A DNA stretch of 64,000 nt. Source: CAVQCJ01 sp963849365 (GTDB lineage: Bacteria; Actinomycetota; Actinomycetes; Prado026). Numbering within the stretch: position 1 is the first letter of the stretch; each line of letters begins with the position of its first letter. Location: positions 806,001 through 870,000 of the forward strand of contig CAWKHA010000004.1 in NCBI GenBank assembly GCA_963849365.1, in the 5' to 3' direction. The translations under genes and the position numbers were made by a program. Shown piece by piece: positions 1 to 8,446 of this stretch. The notes under the pieces are model-generated. The model was not told the DNA's origin and made no database searches. It was given only the letters and a program-made list of their open reading frames with translations.

Positions 1-24
1 CAGCTCTACCTGGCCCGCCGCTAG
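1..24 (+). CDS. C-terminal tail of an upstream gene (partial)
   Basis: The frame that opens at base 1 encodes the last seven residues of a protein (QLYLARR) and stops at TAG 22-24, ten bases before the next start. Actinobacteria often carry a FemAB/FemX-type peptidoglycan-bridge peptidyltransferase just upstream of an alanine-racemase-like gene, so this may be its end. Seven residues cannot show it; the identity is inference from context. Confidence 0.4.
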   Translation, partial: QLYLARR

Positions 25-34
25 GGACGGTGCG

Positions 35-1060
35 ATGACGTTCAGCCTGTACGTGGACGGCCCGCGCTGGCGGGCGCACACCGACGCCGTCGCGGCCGCG
101 GTCCCCGGCCTCGTGCCGGTGGTGAAGGGCAACGGCTACGGCTTCGGCCTCGTCGTGGCTGCCGCGGAGGCCAACCGGCTCGGCGTGCCCACGCTCGCGG
201 TCGGTCTTCCGGGCGAGGTGGCCCAGGTGCGGCCGGCGTTCGCCGGCGACGTGCTGGTCCTCGAGCCGCACCTGCCCGCCGTCGACCGGGCGCCCGGGAC
301 GGACGAACGCGTGCTGCACACCGTCGCGTCACCGGCCGGACTGGACGCGCTCCACGGCCACCGGGTGGTGGTCGAGCTGATGTCGTCGATGCGCCGCTTC
401 GGGCTCACCGACGGCGAGCTCGCCGACGTGGCACCCGGGCTGAAGGACCACCGGGTCGAGGGCCTCGCCCTGCACCTGCCGATCGAGCAGCCGCCCGGTG
501 GGCGGGTGGCCGAGGTCGTCGCCGCCGTCCGGCGGGCCCGGGAGCACGACGTGGCCGTCACCCGGATGTGGGTGAGCCACCTGACCGACGCCGAGCTCGC
601 GGCCGCCGCCGCGGCCCTGCCCGACATCACGCTGCTGCCCCGGATCGGCACGCGGCTGTGGCTGGGGTCCGGGGCCACCCAGGCCCGCGCCACCGTGCTC
701 GCGGTGCACGCGCTGCGGCGGGGCGAGCGGTACGGCTACCGGCAGCGCCGCGCTCCCCGGGCCGGGCACCTGGTGGTCGTCGCCGGCGGGACCTCGCACG
801 GCGTCGCGCTGTCGGCGCCGACGGGGGGCGGCGCAGGGCAGCGGGTCAGGGCCGCGGGCGCGGGCGGGCTGGAGCTGGTCGGCCGGTCCCTGTCGCCGTT
901 CCGCGTGGGCGGTGCGCGCCGCTGGTTCGCCGAGCCGCCGCACATGCAGGTCTCGCTGCTGTGGCTACCGTCCGTCGAGCCCGCGCCCGCTGTCGGCACC
1001 GAGCTCGAGGTCGACGTCCGGATGACCACCAGCAGCTTCGATGTCGTGGTGGTCAGCTAG
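35..1060 (+). CDS. alanine-racemase-like PLP barrel protein
   Basis: 341 residues. The N-terminus carries the PLP-binding signature of the alanine racemase barrel: VVKGNGYGFG, with the candidate Schiff-base lysine at residue 31. The rest looks like the TIM-barrel half; the canonical C-terminal domain with the second catalytic tyrosine is not evident, so racemase activity is not assured. The ATG at 35 follows a GGGACGG-like ribosome site. Position behind a gene tail and ahead of cell-wall genes suggests a role in precursor or bridge amino-acid metabolism (inference). Its last 96 bases overlap the end of the convergent glycosyltransferase gene. It could also act only in PLP binding, like YggS-type proteins. 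Confidence 0.75.
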   Translation: MTFSLYVDGPRWRAHTDAVAAAVPGLVPVVKGNGYGFGLVVAAAEANRLGVPTLAVGLPGEVAQVRPAFAGDVLVLEPHLPAVDRAPGTDERVLHTVASPAGLDALHGHRVVVELMSSMRRFGLTDGELADVAPGLKDHRVEGLALHLPIEQPPGGRVAEVVAAVRRAREHDVAVTRMWVSHLTDAELAAAAAALPDITLLPRIGTRLWLGSGATQARATVLAVHALRRGERYGYRQRRAPRAGHLVVVAGGTSHGVALSAPTGGGAGQRVRAAGAGGLELVGRSLSPFRVGGARRWFAEPPHMQVSLLWLPSVEPAPAVGTELEVDVRMTTSSFDVVVVS

Positions 1061-2458
1061 CGCTGTGTCGTCCGACGTGGCCCGGCGCCGCCCGCCGAGC
1101 CGGAACACGTCGGGCGCGCCGTCCAGCACGCCGCCGGCCGGGTCGTCGGAGCCGTCCGCCCGCACCGGGTCGTGCTCGGGGCGCAGCGCGTCGCGCACGA
1201 TCAGGCCGCACACCCATCCCAGCACTGCGACGCGCAGGAAGGTCGCCCCGTTGTGCGTCCACTCCGGCACCTGGACCGTGTCGGGGTAGGTGATCCCCTC
1301 CAGGTGCCACCACACGGCCACGAAGTACACGACCTCGGCCGCCTGCCACACCAGGAAGTCGCGCCATCGCGGCCGGGCCAGCGGGAACAGGGCGAGCAGC
1401 CACAGCACGTACTGCGGGGAGTAGACCTTGTTGGTGATGGTGAAGGCCGCGATGACAAGGAACGCGAGCTGACCCAACCGTGGCCGCCGGGGCGCGCCGA
1501 GCGCGAGCACCGCGATCCCCAGGCACAGCACGGCGAAGGAGCCGCCGGAGACCGCGCTGAGCAGGTCGGACGGGATCACCCAGCCGGCCCGGTCCAGGGC
1601 GTACCAGGGTGAGCCGAAGCTCGCGTCGCGCGTCCTGGACATCGTGTAGAAGCTGGCCCAGCCGTGCGGCCAGCGCAGCATGACCGGGACGTTGACGACC
1701 AGCCAGGCCACCGCCGCGCCGGCGAACAACCGGCCGAAGGCGCGCATCCGCCCGGCGCGCAGGCACAGCAGCAGCAGCGGCCCGAGCAGGAACACCGGGT
1801 AGAACTTGGCCGCGACGCCGAGCCCGAGCAGCACGCCGGCCAGCCCCGGTCTTCGGCGGGCCCAGGCAAGCAGCGAGCCGGCGGTCAGGGCGGCGGGGAA
1901 CAGGTCCCAGTTGATGTACGCGGTCAGCAGCAGCCCCGGCGCCAGCGCGAACATCGTCGCGTCCCAGGGACGCCGGCCCGCAGTACGGGCGACGGCCCAG
2001 ACCGTCACCAGCGCGCAGGCGGCGAGCATCACGGCGGTGATGTCGAAGAACGTCCGGCTGCGGCCGGTCTCGTCGTCGGAGCCGTCCAGGACCGAGGTGA
2101 GCGCCGCGGCGGCGGAAACGAAGGCGCCGGTCAGCACCGGGTACTCCAGGGGGACGGCGCCGTCGTCCGAGGAGTAAGGCGAGTGCCCCTCGGCGACCCC
2201 GCCGCGCAGCCGGTACAGGAAGGCGATGTCGGAGTAGCACAGCGCGGGATAGACGTTCGTGGCGGTCCAGGCGTTGGCCCGGCAGGGTTGCTTCTGCAGC
2301 AGACCCAGGCAGCAGACCAGGGCGGTCAGCACCAGGCAGGTGGCGACGGCCCGGCGCGGCCCGAGGTCGCGGATTCGGCGTCCGGCCGGCCCGCCGAAGC
2401 CTTCGCTGCCCGCGGCCACGACCGGGTCGTCGCGGGACGGCAGCACGACGTCGGTCAC
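965..2458 (-). CDS. GT87-like integral membrane glycosyltransferase (DUF2029)
   Basis: 497 residues from a GTG at 2458, which sits behind GGAAGGGG. The frame is open much further upstream, but that part lies antisense to or inside the penicillin-binding protein gene and reads as arginine/alanine-rich nonsense, so this start is preferred. The protein has about ten hydrophobic segments, an early loop with Asp and Glu residues, and the motif NKVYSPQYVLWL near the C-terminus that is typical of GT87/DUF2029 proteins. These are polyprenol-phosphate-mannose-dependent transferases that act on the outer face of the membrane in actinobacteria. It reads after the bifunctional PBP gene with a 26-base gap, so the two are probably cotranscribed. 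Confidence 0.85.
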   Translation of the reverse strand: MTDVVLPSRDDPVVAAGSEGFGGPAGRRIRDLGPRRAVATCLVLTALVCCLGLLQKQPCRANAWTATNVYPALCYSDIAFLYRLRGGVAEGHSPYSSDDGAVPLEYPVLTGAFVSAAAALTSVLDGSDDETGRSRTFFDITAVMLAACALVTVWAVARTAGRRPWDATMFALAPGLLLTAYINWDLFPAALTAGSLLAWARRRPGLAGVLLGLGVAAKFYPVFLLGPLLLLCLRAGRMRAFGRLFAGAAVAWLVVNVPVMLRWPHGWASFYTMSRTRDASFGSPWYALDRAGWVIPSDLLSAVSGGSFAVLCLGIAVLALGAPRRPRLGQLAFLVIAAFTITNKVYSPQYVLWLLALFPLARPRWRDFLVWQAAEVVYFVAVWWHLEGITYPDTVQVPEWTHNGATFLRVAVLGWVCGLIVRDALRPEHDPVRADGSDDPAGGVLDGAPDVFRLGGRRRATSDDTALADHHDIEAAGGHPDVDLELGADSGRGLDGR

Positions 2459-2484
2459 GCCAGCCCCTTCCCGCACCGGGACCG

Positions 2485-4710
2485 CTACGTTCGGCGGTCG
2501 CCCGGCGTCAGGATGCCAGGTGCGACCCCGCCGGCCCCGGCACCGCCCGGCGGCGCGCTGGGCGACGGCGTGCCGCCCGTGGGCGAGGGGGTGCCCGAGG
2601 GGCTGGTCGACCCCGAGGGGCTGGCCGAAGGGGAAGGCGACGGCGAGCCGGACGGCGACGCGGTGGGCGTCGAGACCGTCGGGCTCGGCGTCGGGCTCGC
2701 CGTGAGCGTCGACGACACCGTGGCCACCGGGAACGGCACGACCGGCTCGCCCTTCAGCGCCGCGGCCGTGTACGACGTCCAGATCGCAGCAGGGAACGAC
2801 CCGCCGTTCACCCGGCCGACCCCGCCTGCGCCGGAGAGCGACTCGCGGGTCCGGCCGTCCGGTCCGGTCCGGAACAGCACCACGGACGTGGACAGCTGCG
2901 GGGTGTAGCCGACGAACCAGGCCGACAGGTTGCTGTCCGTCGTCCCGGTCTTGCCGGCCACCGGCCGGCCCACTGCCCGGGCCCTGGTCCCGGTGCCGTT
3001 CGTGACCACCTTCTGCAGCGCGAAGTCGACCTGTGCGGCGATGTCCTGGCTGAACTGCCGGGTCGGCCGCGGTGTGAGCTGGTAGCGGATCCCACCGTTC
3101 GCGGCCACCACCCTCTGCACTGCGGTCGGCGTGCTGCGCAGCCCGCCGGCGGCGAACGTCGCGTACGCCGACGCCATGTCCAGCGCGGTCGGCGAGGCCA
3201 CGCCGAGGGTGGCCGACAGCGTCGGCTGGATCTGCACGTCGTCGGGGATGCCCGCCCGGCGGGCCGCGCGGACCACCTGGTCCGCGCCGACCTGCGGCTG
3301 GTTCTCCACGTCGACGAAGACCGTGTTCACCGAGTTCTCCACGGCCTGCAGCAGGGTGATGTGGCCGTAGCTCTTGTGGTCCTCGTTCGCGATCGGCTTG
3401 GTCTTGCTGCCGTGCGCGTCGGTGAACACCCGACCGCTGCGGCCGTCCCACCGCGAGTCCAGCGTGACGCCGCTCTCCAGCGCCGCCGCCAGCGTGAAGG
3501 CCTTGAAGGTCGAGCCCGCCTGCGCGATCGACTGCGTCGCGTCGTTGATGTACTGCGGCCGCCCGTAGTCGGCGCCGCCGTACATGGCGACGATGCCGCC
3601 GGTCGCCGGGTCGACGGACGCGAGCCCGACCCGGACGCCCTTGGCGTTGCTCGTCGGACGCTCCGCGTTCACGGCGGCGATGGCGGCGGCCTGCGCGTTC
3701 TTGTCGATCGTGGTGTAGATCCTCAGCCCGCCGCTGGCCAGGTCGTCCTCGGAGATGCCCCGGGACGCCAGCTCCGACTGCACGTACGCGACCAGGTAGC
3801 CGTTCGGCCCGCTCGGCCCCGCGCCCCCGCGCGGCACGACCGTCGGCCACTTCGCGGCCGCCCGCTCGGCCGGTGTCAGCCAGCCCTCCTGGACCTCCGC
3901 GTCGAGCACGAACGCCCAGCGTGCCTGCAGCCGGTCCAGGTGGTGCTCGGGCGAGTAGGCGCCCGGCGAGCGCAGGATCGACGCCAGCACTGCCGCCTGC
4001 GCCGGGGTCAGGCTGCGCACGTCGGTGTGGAAATAGGCGCGGGCCGCCGCCTGCACGCCGTAGGCGCCGCGGCCGAAGTAGATGGTGTTGAGGTAGTCCT
4101 CGAGGATCTGGTCCTTGGAGAGCTGCTGCTCGATCTTGATGCTCACCACGAACTCGTCGACCTTGCGCGACAGCGTCCGCTGCTGGGTGAGGTAGTAGTT
4201 CTTCACCAGCTGCTGGGTGATCGTCGAGCCGCCCTCCAGCGAGCCGCCGCGCAGGTCGTTCCAGGCGGCGCGGACGATGCCCGTCGGGGAGAAGCCGCCG
4301 TGCTCGTAGAACTGCCGGTCCTCGGCCGCCAGCACCGCGTGCTGCAGCGTGAGCGGCATCTGCGAGAGCGGGACCGACGTCCGGTTGGTCTGCCCGAACC
4401 TGCCGAGGACCGTCCGCCCGTCCGCGAAGTACACGACCGAGGACTGCTGCAGGGCCGCGTCGTTGGGCTTGGGCACCTCGACAACGGCGTACAGGACGCC
4501 GAAGGCAGCTACGGCCAGCCCGAATCCGGTCGCGGCCAGCAGCAGCCACTGCCGCCAGGACGGCACGAACCGGCGCACGCCGGCGCGTCCCCGGCGGGGG
4601 TAGTCGATCTTCAAGGTCCTGCTCTCGGTGGGGGGCGGCGGCTCGGTCTGCGGCTCAGTCGTCGTCCTCGACCGTGTGCCGGCGGCGCGGTGGACGGCGC
4701 GGCACTCCAT
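2485..4710 (-). CDS. ponA: bifunctional class A penicillin-binding protein (transglycosylase/transpeptidase)
   Basis: 741 residues. Short cytoplasmic tail, one membrane anchor at about 55-77, then a GT51 transglycosylase with EDRQFYEHGG at 130-139 (catalytic Glu130) and GSTITQQLVKN near 161. The transpeptidase follows with STFK at 400-403, SVN at 460-462 and KTGT at 587-590, so all three penicillin-binding motifs are present. It polymerises and cross-links peptidoglycan outside the membrane. The last 100 or so residues are a Pro/Ser/Thr/Gly-rich disordered tail. The ATG at 4710 abuts GGGAG and overlaps the end of the DUF5318 gene; a TTG near 4614 is an alternative start. Cotranscription with the upstream DUF5318 gene is typical in actinobacteria. 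Confidence 0.93.
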   Translation of the reverse strand: MECRAVHRAAGTRSRTTTEPQTEPPPPTESRTLKIDYPRRGRAGVRRFVPSWRQWLLLAATGFGLAVAAFGVLYAVVEVPKPNDAALQQSSVVYFADGRTVLGRFGQTNRTSVPLSQMPLTLQHAVLAAEDRQFYEHGGFSPTGIVRAAWNDLRGGSLEGGSTITQQLVKNYYLTQQRTLSRKVDEFVVSIKIEQQLSKDQILEDYLNTIYFGRGAYGVQAAARAYFHTDVRSLTPAQAAVLASILRSPGAYSPEHHLDRLQARWAFVLDAEVQEGWLTPAERAAAKWPTVVPRGGAGPSGPNGYLVAYVQSELASRGISEDDLASGGLRIYTTIDKNAQAAAIAAVNAERPTSNAKGVRVGLASVDPATGGIVAMYGGADYGRPQYINDATQSIAQAGSTFKAFTLAAALESGVTLDSRWDGRSGRVFTDAHGSKTKPIANEDHKSYGHITLLQAVENSVNTVFVDVENQPQVGADQVVRAARRAGIPDDVQIQPTLSATLGVASPTALDMASAYATFAAGGLRSTPTAVQRVVAANGGIRYQLTPRPTRQFSQDIAAQVDFALQKVVTNGTGTRARAVGRPVAGKTGTTDSNLSAWFVGYTPQLSTSVVLFRTGPDGRTRESLSGAGGVGRVNGGSFPAAIWTSYTAAALKGEPVVPFPVATVSSTLTASPTPSPTVSTPTASPSGSPSPSPSASPSGSTSPSGTPSPTGGTPSPSAPPGGAGAGGVAPGILTPGDRRT

Positions 4711-5064
4711 CTCCCAGGACGTACGACGAGGTCAGGTGGTTCCACTCGCAGTTCTGGCAGACCTCCACGACGTACACCCGGAACTCTCCGTGCTCGTGCG
4801 CCATCCGGAGCAGCTCCGGGGGGACTTGATCCGCCCGGAGTACTGCCCGAGCTCGTCGCCGAACGTGTAGCTGAGCTCGACCAGGTCCTCCCGCCGGCAG
4901 ACCGGGCAGCGCCTGGCCGTGGCCTCGCCGTGGAACCGGGCCGCGCGCAGCAGGTACGGGTCCGCGTCGCAGACGTCGGTCGCCGAGGCTCCGCCGGTGA
5001 ACAGCGCCTCCAGCGTCGCCCGGCGCTGCAGGCCGTAGTCGACGACGGCACGCTGGGACCACAT
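4655..5064 (-). pseudogene. DUF5318 protein, frameshifted in this sequence
   Basis: The frame from ATG 5064 begins MWSQRAVVDYGLQRR and carries a CPVCRRE zinc-binding pair and YTFGDELGQYSGRIK, the start of a DUF5318 protein. It then runs into non-homologous residues and stops at 4732. The rest of the family sequence (ELLRMAHEHGEFRVYVVEVC then NCEWNHLTSSYVLG) continues in another frame to 4655. The switch falls at a run of six G (plus strand 4818-4823); seven would restore a single frame of 136 residues. Both Cys pairs are intact across the break. Either a one-base consensus error or a true lesion. Function of DUF5318 is not known; it usually precedes the class A PBP gene, as here. Confidence 0.8.
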
Positions 5065-5194
5065 GCCTTCAAAGGGTAAAGCGTCCCGCTCGGAGCGTCC
5101 GCCGGCGTCCACAGCCGCCGGTCCAGCCGCGCCGACTGGACACGCCGCGTTCATGTCGGGTTTGCTTCCGCCCAGGCTGGCCCGTATCGTCCGG

Positions 5195-5213
5195 ATGTAT
5201 CGGCTCGATACAT
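5195..5213. promoter_or_regulatory. PadR-type operator palindrome upstream of padR-ino1
   Basis: ATGTATCG and CGATACAT form a perfect 8-bp inverted repeat around a 3-base centre. The outer ATGT...ACAT arms match the known half-sites of PadR regulators, although the spacing is 11 rather than 8. It lies 38 bases before the PadR start, where binding would block transcription of padR and ino1. Confidence 0.7.
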
Positions 5214-5250
5214 CAGGCTAGGCCGATCGGGTGACCCACCGGAGGACGGC

Positions 5251-5919
5251 ATGAGCAGGAAGAGCGGCGTGCTCGAGCTCGCCGTCCTCGGGCTGCTCCA
5301 CCAGGCGCCGATGCACGGCTACGAGCTCCGCAAGCGGATCAACACAGTGCTCGGCTCGTTCCGCGCCCTCTCCTACGGCTCCCTCTACCCGTGCCTGAAG
5401 GACCTGCTGGCCCGAGGCTGGATCGTCGAGGACAACGCCGCCGAGCGCTCCGCGGCCCGACGGGCCGGTGGCCGGTCCAAGATCGTCTACCGGCTGACCG
5501 CGGAGGGCAAGGAGCACTTCCAGGACCTGCTGGCCGACTCCGGTCCGGCCGCGTGGGACGACGAGGAGTTCGGCGTCCACCTGGCTTTCTTCGCGCAGAC
5601 CGACGCGGACGTGCGGCTGCGCATCCTGGAGGGCCGGCGCAGCCGCCTCGAGGAGCGGGTCGACAGCCTCCGGCAGTCACTGACCCGGACCCGCGAGCGG
5701 GTCGACTCGTACACCCTCGAGCTGCAGCGCCACGGGCTGGAGTCCGTGGAGCGCGAGGTGCGTTGGCTCAACGAGCTGATCGTGACGGAGCGGCGCGGCG
5801 GGGAGCCGGGTTCCGGCGACGACCCGAGCGCGACCACTGGTACAGAGCGGCGCGGCGAACAGCCGGGTCGTCCCGAGACGGTACGGGCCCACCCCGCTAC
5901 CGGGAACGACAAGGAGTAG
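5251..5919 (+). CDS. PadR family transcriptional regulator
   Basis: 222 residues. The N-terminal 90 residues form the PadR winged helix-turn-helix: LELAVLGLLHQAPMHGYELRKRI and LSYGSLYPCLKDLLARGWI are the recognisable parts. A charged helical region at about 125-180 should be the dimerisation coiled coil, and a low-complexity tail follows. ATG 5251 has GGAGGACGGC just upstream. It sits 5 bases before ino1, with the operator palindrome ahead of it, so it most likely represses its own operon and controls inositol synthesis. The inducing signal is not visible. Confidence 0.92.
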   Translation: MSRKSGVLELAVLGLLHQAPMHGYELRKRINTVLGSFRALSYGSLYPCLKDLLARGWIVEDNAAERSAARRAGGRSKIVYRLTAEGKEHFQDLLADSGPAAWDDEEFGVHLAFFAQTDADVRLRILEGRRSRLEERVDSLRQSLTRTRERVDSYTLELQRHGLESVEREVRWLNELIVTERRGGEPGSGDDPSATTGTERRGEQPGRPETVRAHPATGNDKE

Positions 5920-5924
5920 CCGGA

Positions 5925-6998
5925 ATGGGCTCAATCCGCGTAGCGATCGTGGGCGTCGGCAACTGCGCCTCCTCTCTGGTCCAGGGGGTGGAGTACTACA
6001 AGGACGCCGACCCGGCCGGGAAGGTCCCGGGCCTGATGCACGTGCAGTTCGGCCCGTACCACGTGCGGGACGTGCAGTTCGTCGCCGCGTTCGACGTCGA
6101 CGCCAAGAAGGTCGGCCAGGACCTGGCGCACGCCATCACCGCCAGCGAGAACAACACCATCAAGATCTGCGACGTCCCGCCCACGGGCGTGACCGTGCAG
6201 CGCGGCCACACCCTCGACGGCCTCGGCAAGTACTACCGCGAGATGATCACCGAGTCCGACGACGAGCCGGTCGACGTGGTCGCCGTGCTGCGCGAGGTCC
6301 GGGCCGACGTGCTCGTCTGCTACCTGCCGGTGGGCTCGGAGCAGGCGGCCAAGTTCTACGCGCAGTGCGCGATCGACGCAGGTGTCGCGTTCGTCAACGC
6401 GCTGCCGGTCTTCATCGCCGGGACCAAGGAGTGGGCCGACAAGTTCACGGCCGCGGGCGTCCCGATCGTCGGCGACGACATCAAGTCGCAGATCGGCGCG
6501 ACCATCACCCACCGTGTCCTGGCCAAGCTGTTCGAGGACCGCGGCGTCACGGTCGACCGCACGTACCAGCTGAACGTCGGCGGCAACATGGACTTCATGA
6601 ACATGCTCGAGCGCGAGCGGCTGGAGTCCAAGAAGATCTCCAAGACCCAGTCGGTGACCTCTCAGCTGCAGGGCGAGATCTCCCCGCGCAACGTCCACAT
6701 CGGCCCGTCCGACTACGTCGCGTGGCTCGACGACCGCAAGTGGGCGTTCGTCCGGCTCGAGGGCCGCAACTTCGGCGACGTCCCCCTGTCGCTGGAGTAC
6801 AAGCTGGAGGTCTGGGACTCGCCGAACTCCGCCGGGATCATCATCGACGCGATCCGCGCAGCCAAGATCGCGAAGGACCGTGGCATCGGCGGCCCGCTGC
6901 TGTCGGCGTCGTCGTACTTCATGAAGTCGCCGCCCGTCCAGTACAGCGACGACGAGGCGCGCGACGCCGTCGAGGCCTTCATCGACGGCACCGAGTAG
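5925..6998 (+). CDS. ino1: inositol-3-phosphate synthase
   Basis: 357 residues from ATG 5925, behind AAGGAG at 5911-5916. Converts glucose 6-phosphate to 1L-myo-inositol 1-phosphate with NAD, the first step toward phosphatidylinositol and mycothiol in actinobacteria. The N-terminus holds the Rossmann signature VAIVGVGNCASSLVQG; LNVGGNMDFMNM and DDIKSQIGAT are conserved active-site segments of the short prokaryotic class. The length matches that class. It forms a two-gene unit with the PadR regulator. Full-length and intact. Confidence 0.96.
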   Translation: MGSIRVAIVGVGNCASSLVQGVEYYKDADPAGKVPGLMHVQFGPYHVRDVQFVAAFDVDAKKVGQDLAHAITASENNTIKICDVPPTGVTVQRGHTLDGLGKYYREMITESDDEPVDVVAVLREVRADVLVCYLPVGSEQAAKFYAQCAIDAGVAFVNALPVFIAGTKEWADKFTAAGVPIVGDDIKSQIGATITHRVLAKLFEDRGVTVDRTYQLNVGGNMDFMNMLERERLESKKISKTQSVTSQLQGEISPRNVHIGPSDYVAWLDDRKWAFVRLEGRNFGDVPLSLEYKLEVWDSPNSAGIIIDAIRAAKIAKDRGIGGPLLSASSYFMKSPPVQYSDDEARDAVEAFIDGTE

Positions 6999-7045
6999 CC
7001 CCGCCGCCGTCCCCGCCCGGGCCGGCCCGGCCCTAGCCTGAGATC

Positions 7046-8446
7046 GTGCCCCGAGGGTCGGACCTGCGTGTGGTGCTCGCCGAGCGCGGGTTCCGGCTGC
7101 TGCTGGCGACCCGGCTGCTCGGACAGCTGTCGGACGGGATCCTGCAGGCCGGGCTGGCCTCGTACGTGCTGTTCTCCCCCGAGCGGCAGGCCACCGGCGC
7201 CGCCATCGCCGCGTCGTTCGCGGTCCTGCTGCTGCCGTACTCGGTCGTGGGGCCGTTCGCCGGCGTCCTGATCGACCGCTGGCGCCGCCGACAGATCCTG
7301 CTCGGGGCCAACATCGTGCGGTCCGCGATCGCGGTGGCCCTGGCCGCCCTGGTGCTCCACGGAGCCGAGAGCGCCGGCTTCATCGCCCTGGCCCTGGCCG
7401 CGCTCGGGGTGAACCGGTTCATCCTCGCGGCGCTGTCGGCCGCCCTCCCGCACGTCGTCGCCCCGCAACGGCTGGTCACGGCGAACGCGGTGTCCACGAC
7501 CAGCGGCACGGTCGCCACCGCCACGGGCGCGGGCGCCGGACTGGTCGCCCGCTTCTGGGCCGGCAGCGGTGACGCCGCAGCCGCGGGGATCGTGGTCTCG
7601 GCAGCGGGCGCGTACCTGCTGGCCGCGGTCGTCGCGACCTTGCTGCGCCGGGACGAGCTGGGACCCGACCGCAGCGCCGGCCCGCCGCCACGCCTTGGGA
7701 TCCGCGAGGACGTGCGCGAGCTGGTCGCCGGCGTGCGCTACCTGCGCGGCGTCCGCCGGGCCTGGAACGCGCTGGCGGCCCTGGGGGTCTACCGGGTCAC
7801 GTTCGGCGTGATGACAGTGCTGGTCGTGCTCGAGCAGCGCGGTCTCTTCCACCGGCCCGCAGATGCGGACGGCGGGCTGCGCGGGGTCGGCGTCTCCTTC
7901 GTGGCACTCGCGATCGGGGTGCCACTGGGCGCCGTGCTGACCCCGGCCGCCGTACGGCGGTGGGGCATCGGCCGCTGGGTGCCCGCCCAGCTCGTCGTCA
8001 CCGGGGTCGGCCTGGCGGCGCTGGCGCTGCCGTTCCGGGCCCAACCCCTGGTCGGCGCCGCGTTCCTGCTCGGGTTCGGGGGGCAGGCGGTGAAGGTCAG
8101 CGTCGACTCGGCGGTGCAGCGCACGGTCGACGACGAGCACCGCGGCCTGGTCTTCGCGCTGTACGACGTGCTGTTCAACGTCGCCTTCGTCGCGGCGGTG
8201 GCCTTGACCGCGGCGCTGGCCCCGGTCGACGGGCGCTCGACGGCCCTGGTCGTGTTCGCCGCGGCGATCCTGGTCGCGGCCGGACTGTGGTACCGCCGGG
8301 TGACACCGCCGGGATGGCGTCCCGGTCAGGAGGATCCGGCCGAGCCCGACTCCGGTTGGTCGGACCACCAGGCCAGCAGCTCCGCCTCCGCGGTAGCGGC
8401 GTCCGCCGGGCCGCGCTCCAGCCGGCGGTCCAGCAGGAAGCGGTAG
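7046..8446 (+). CDS. MFS transporter
   Basis: 466 residues from a GTG at 7046. About twelve hydrophobic segments; the loop DRWRRRQILLGANIVRSA after the second segment resembles the major facilitator motif between helices 2 and 3. It is related to the MFS_3/enterobactin-exporter-like group seen beside ino1 in several actinobacteria; the substrate cannot be read from sequence. The C-terminal 45 residues are Ser/Arg-rich and lie antisense to the end of the convergent CCA-adding enzyme gene (121-base overlap), so the true functional C-terminus is probably near residue 425. Confidence 0.85.
   Translation: MPRGSDLRVVLAERGFRLLLATRLLGQLSDGILQAGLASYVLFSPERQATGAAIAASFAVLLLPYSVVGPFAGVLIDRWRRRQILLGANIVRSAIAVALAALVLHGAESAGFIALALAALGVNRFILAALSAALPHVVAPQRLVTANAVSTTSGTVATATGAGAGLVARFWAGSGDAAAAGIVVSAAGAYLLAAVVATLLRRDELGPDRSAGPPPRLGIREDVRELVAGVRYLRGVRRAWNALAALGVYRVTFGVMTVLVVLEQRGLFHRPADADGGLRGVGVSFVALAIGVPLGAVLTPAAVRRWGIGRWVPAQLVVTGVGLAALALPFRAQPLVGAAFLLGFGGQAVKVSVDSAVQRTVDDEHRGLVFALYDVLFNVAFVAAVALTAALAPVDGRSTALVVFAAAILVAAGLWYRRVTPPGWRPGQEDPAEPDSGWSDHQASSSASAVAASAGPRSSRRSSRKR

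Noticed and set aside
2490..2760. Proline/serine-rich repeat in the PBP tail as a separate mobile or satellite repeat
   Set aside because: It is an in-frame low-complexity C-terminal tail, common in actinobacterial class A PBPs.
2459..4549. Long minus-strand frame joining upstream sequence to the GT87 protein (1194 codons)
   Set aside because: Its first 700 residues are a shadow of the penicillin-binding protein gene; the GTG at 2458 with a ribosome site is the real start.
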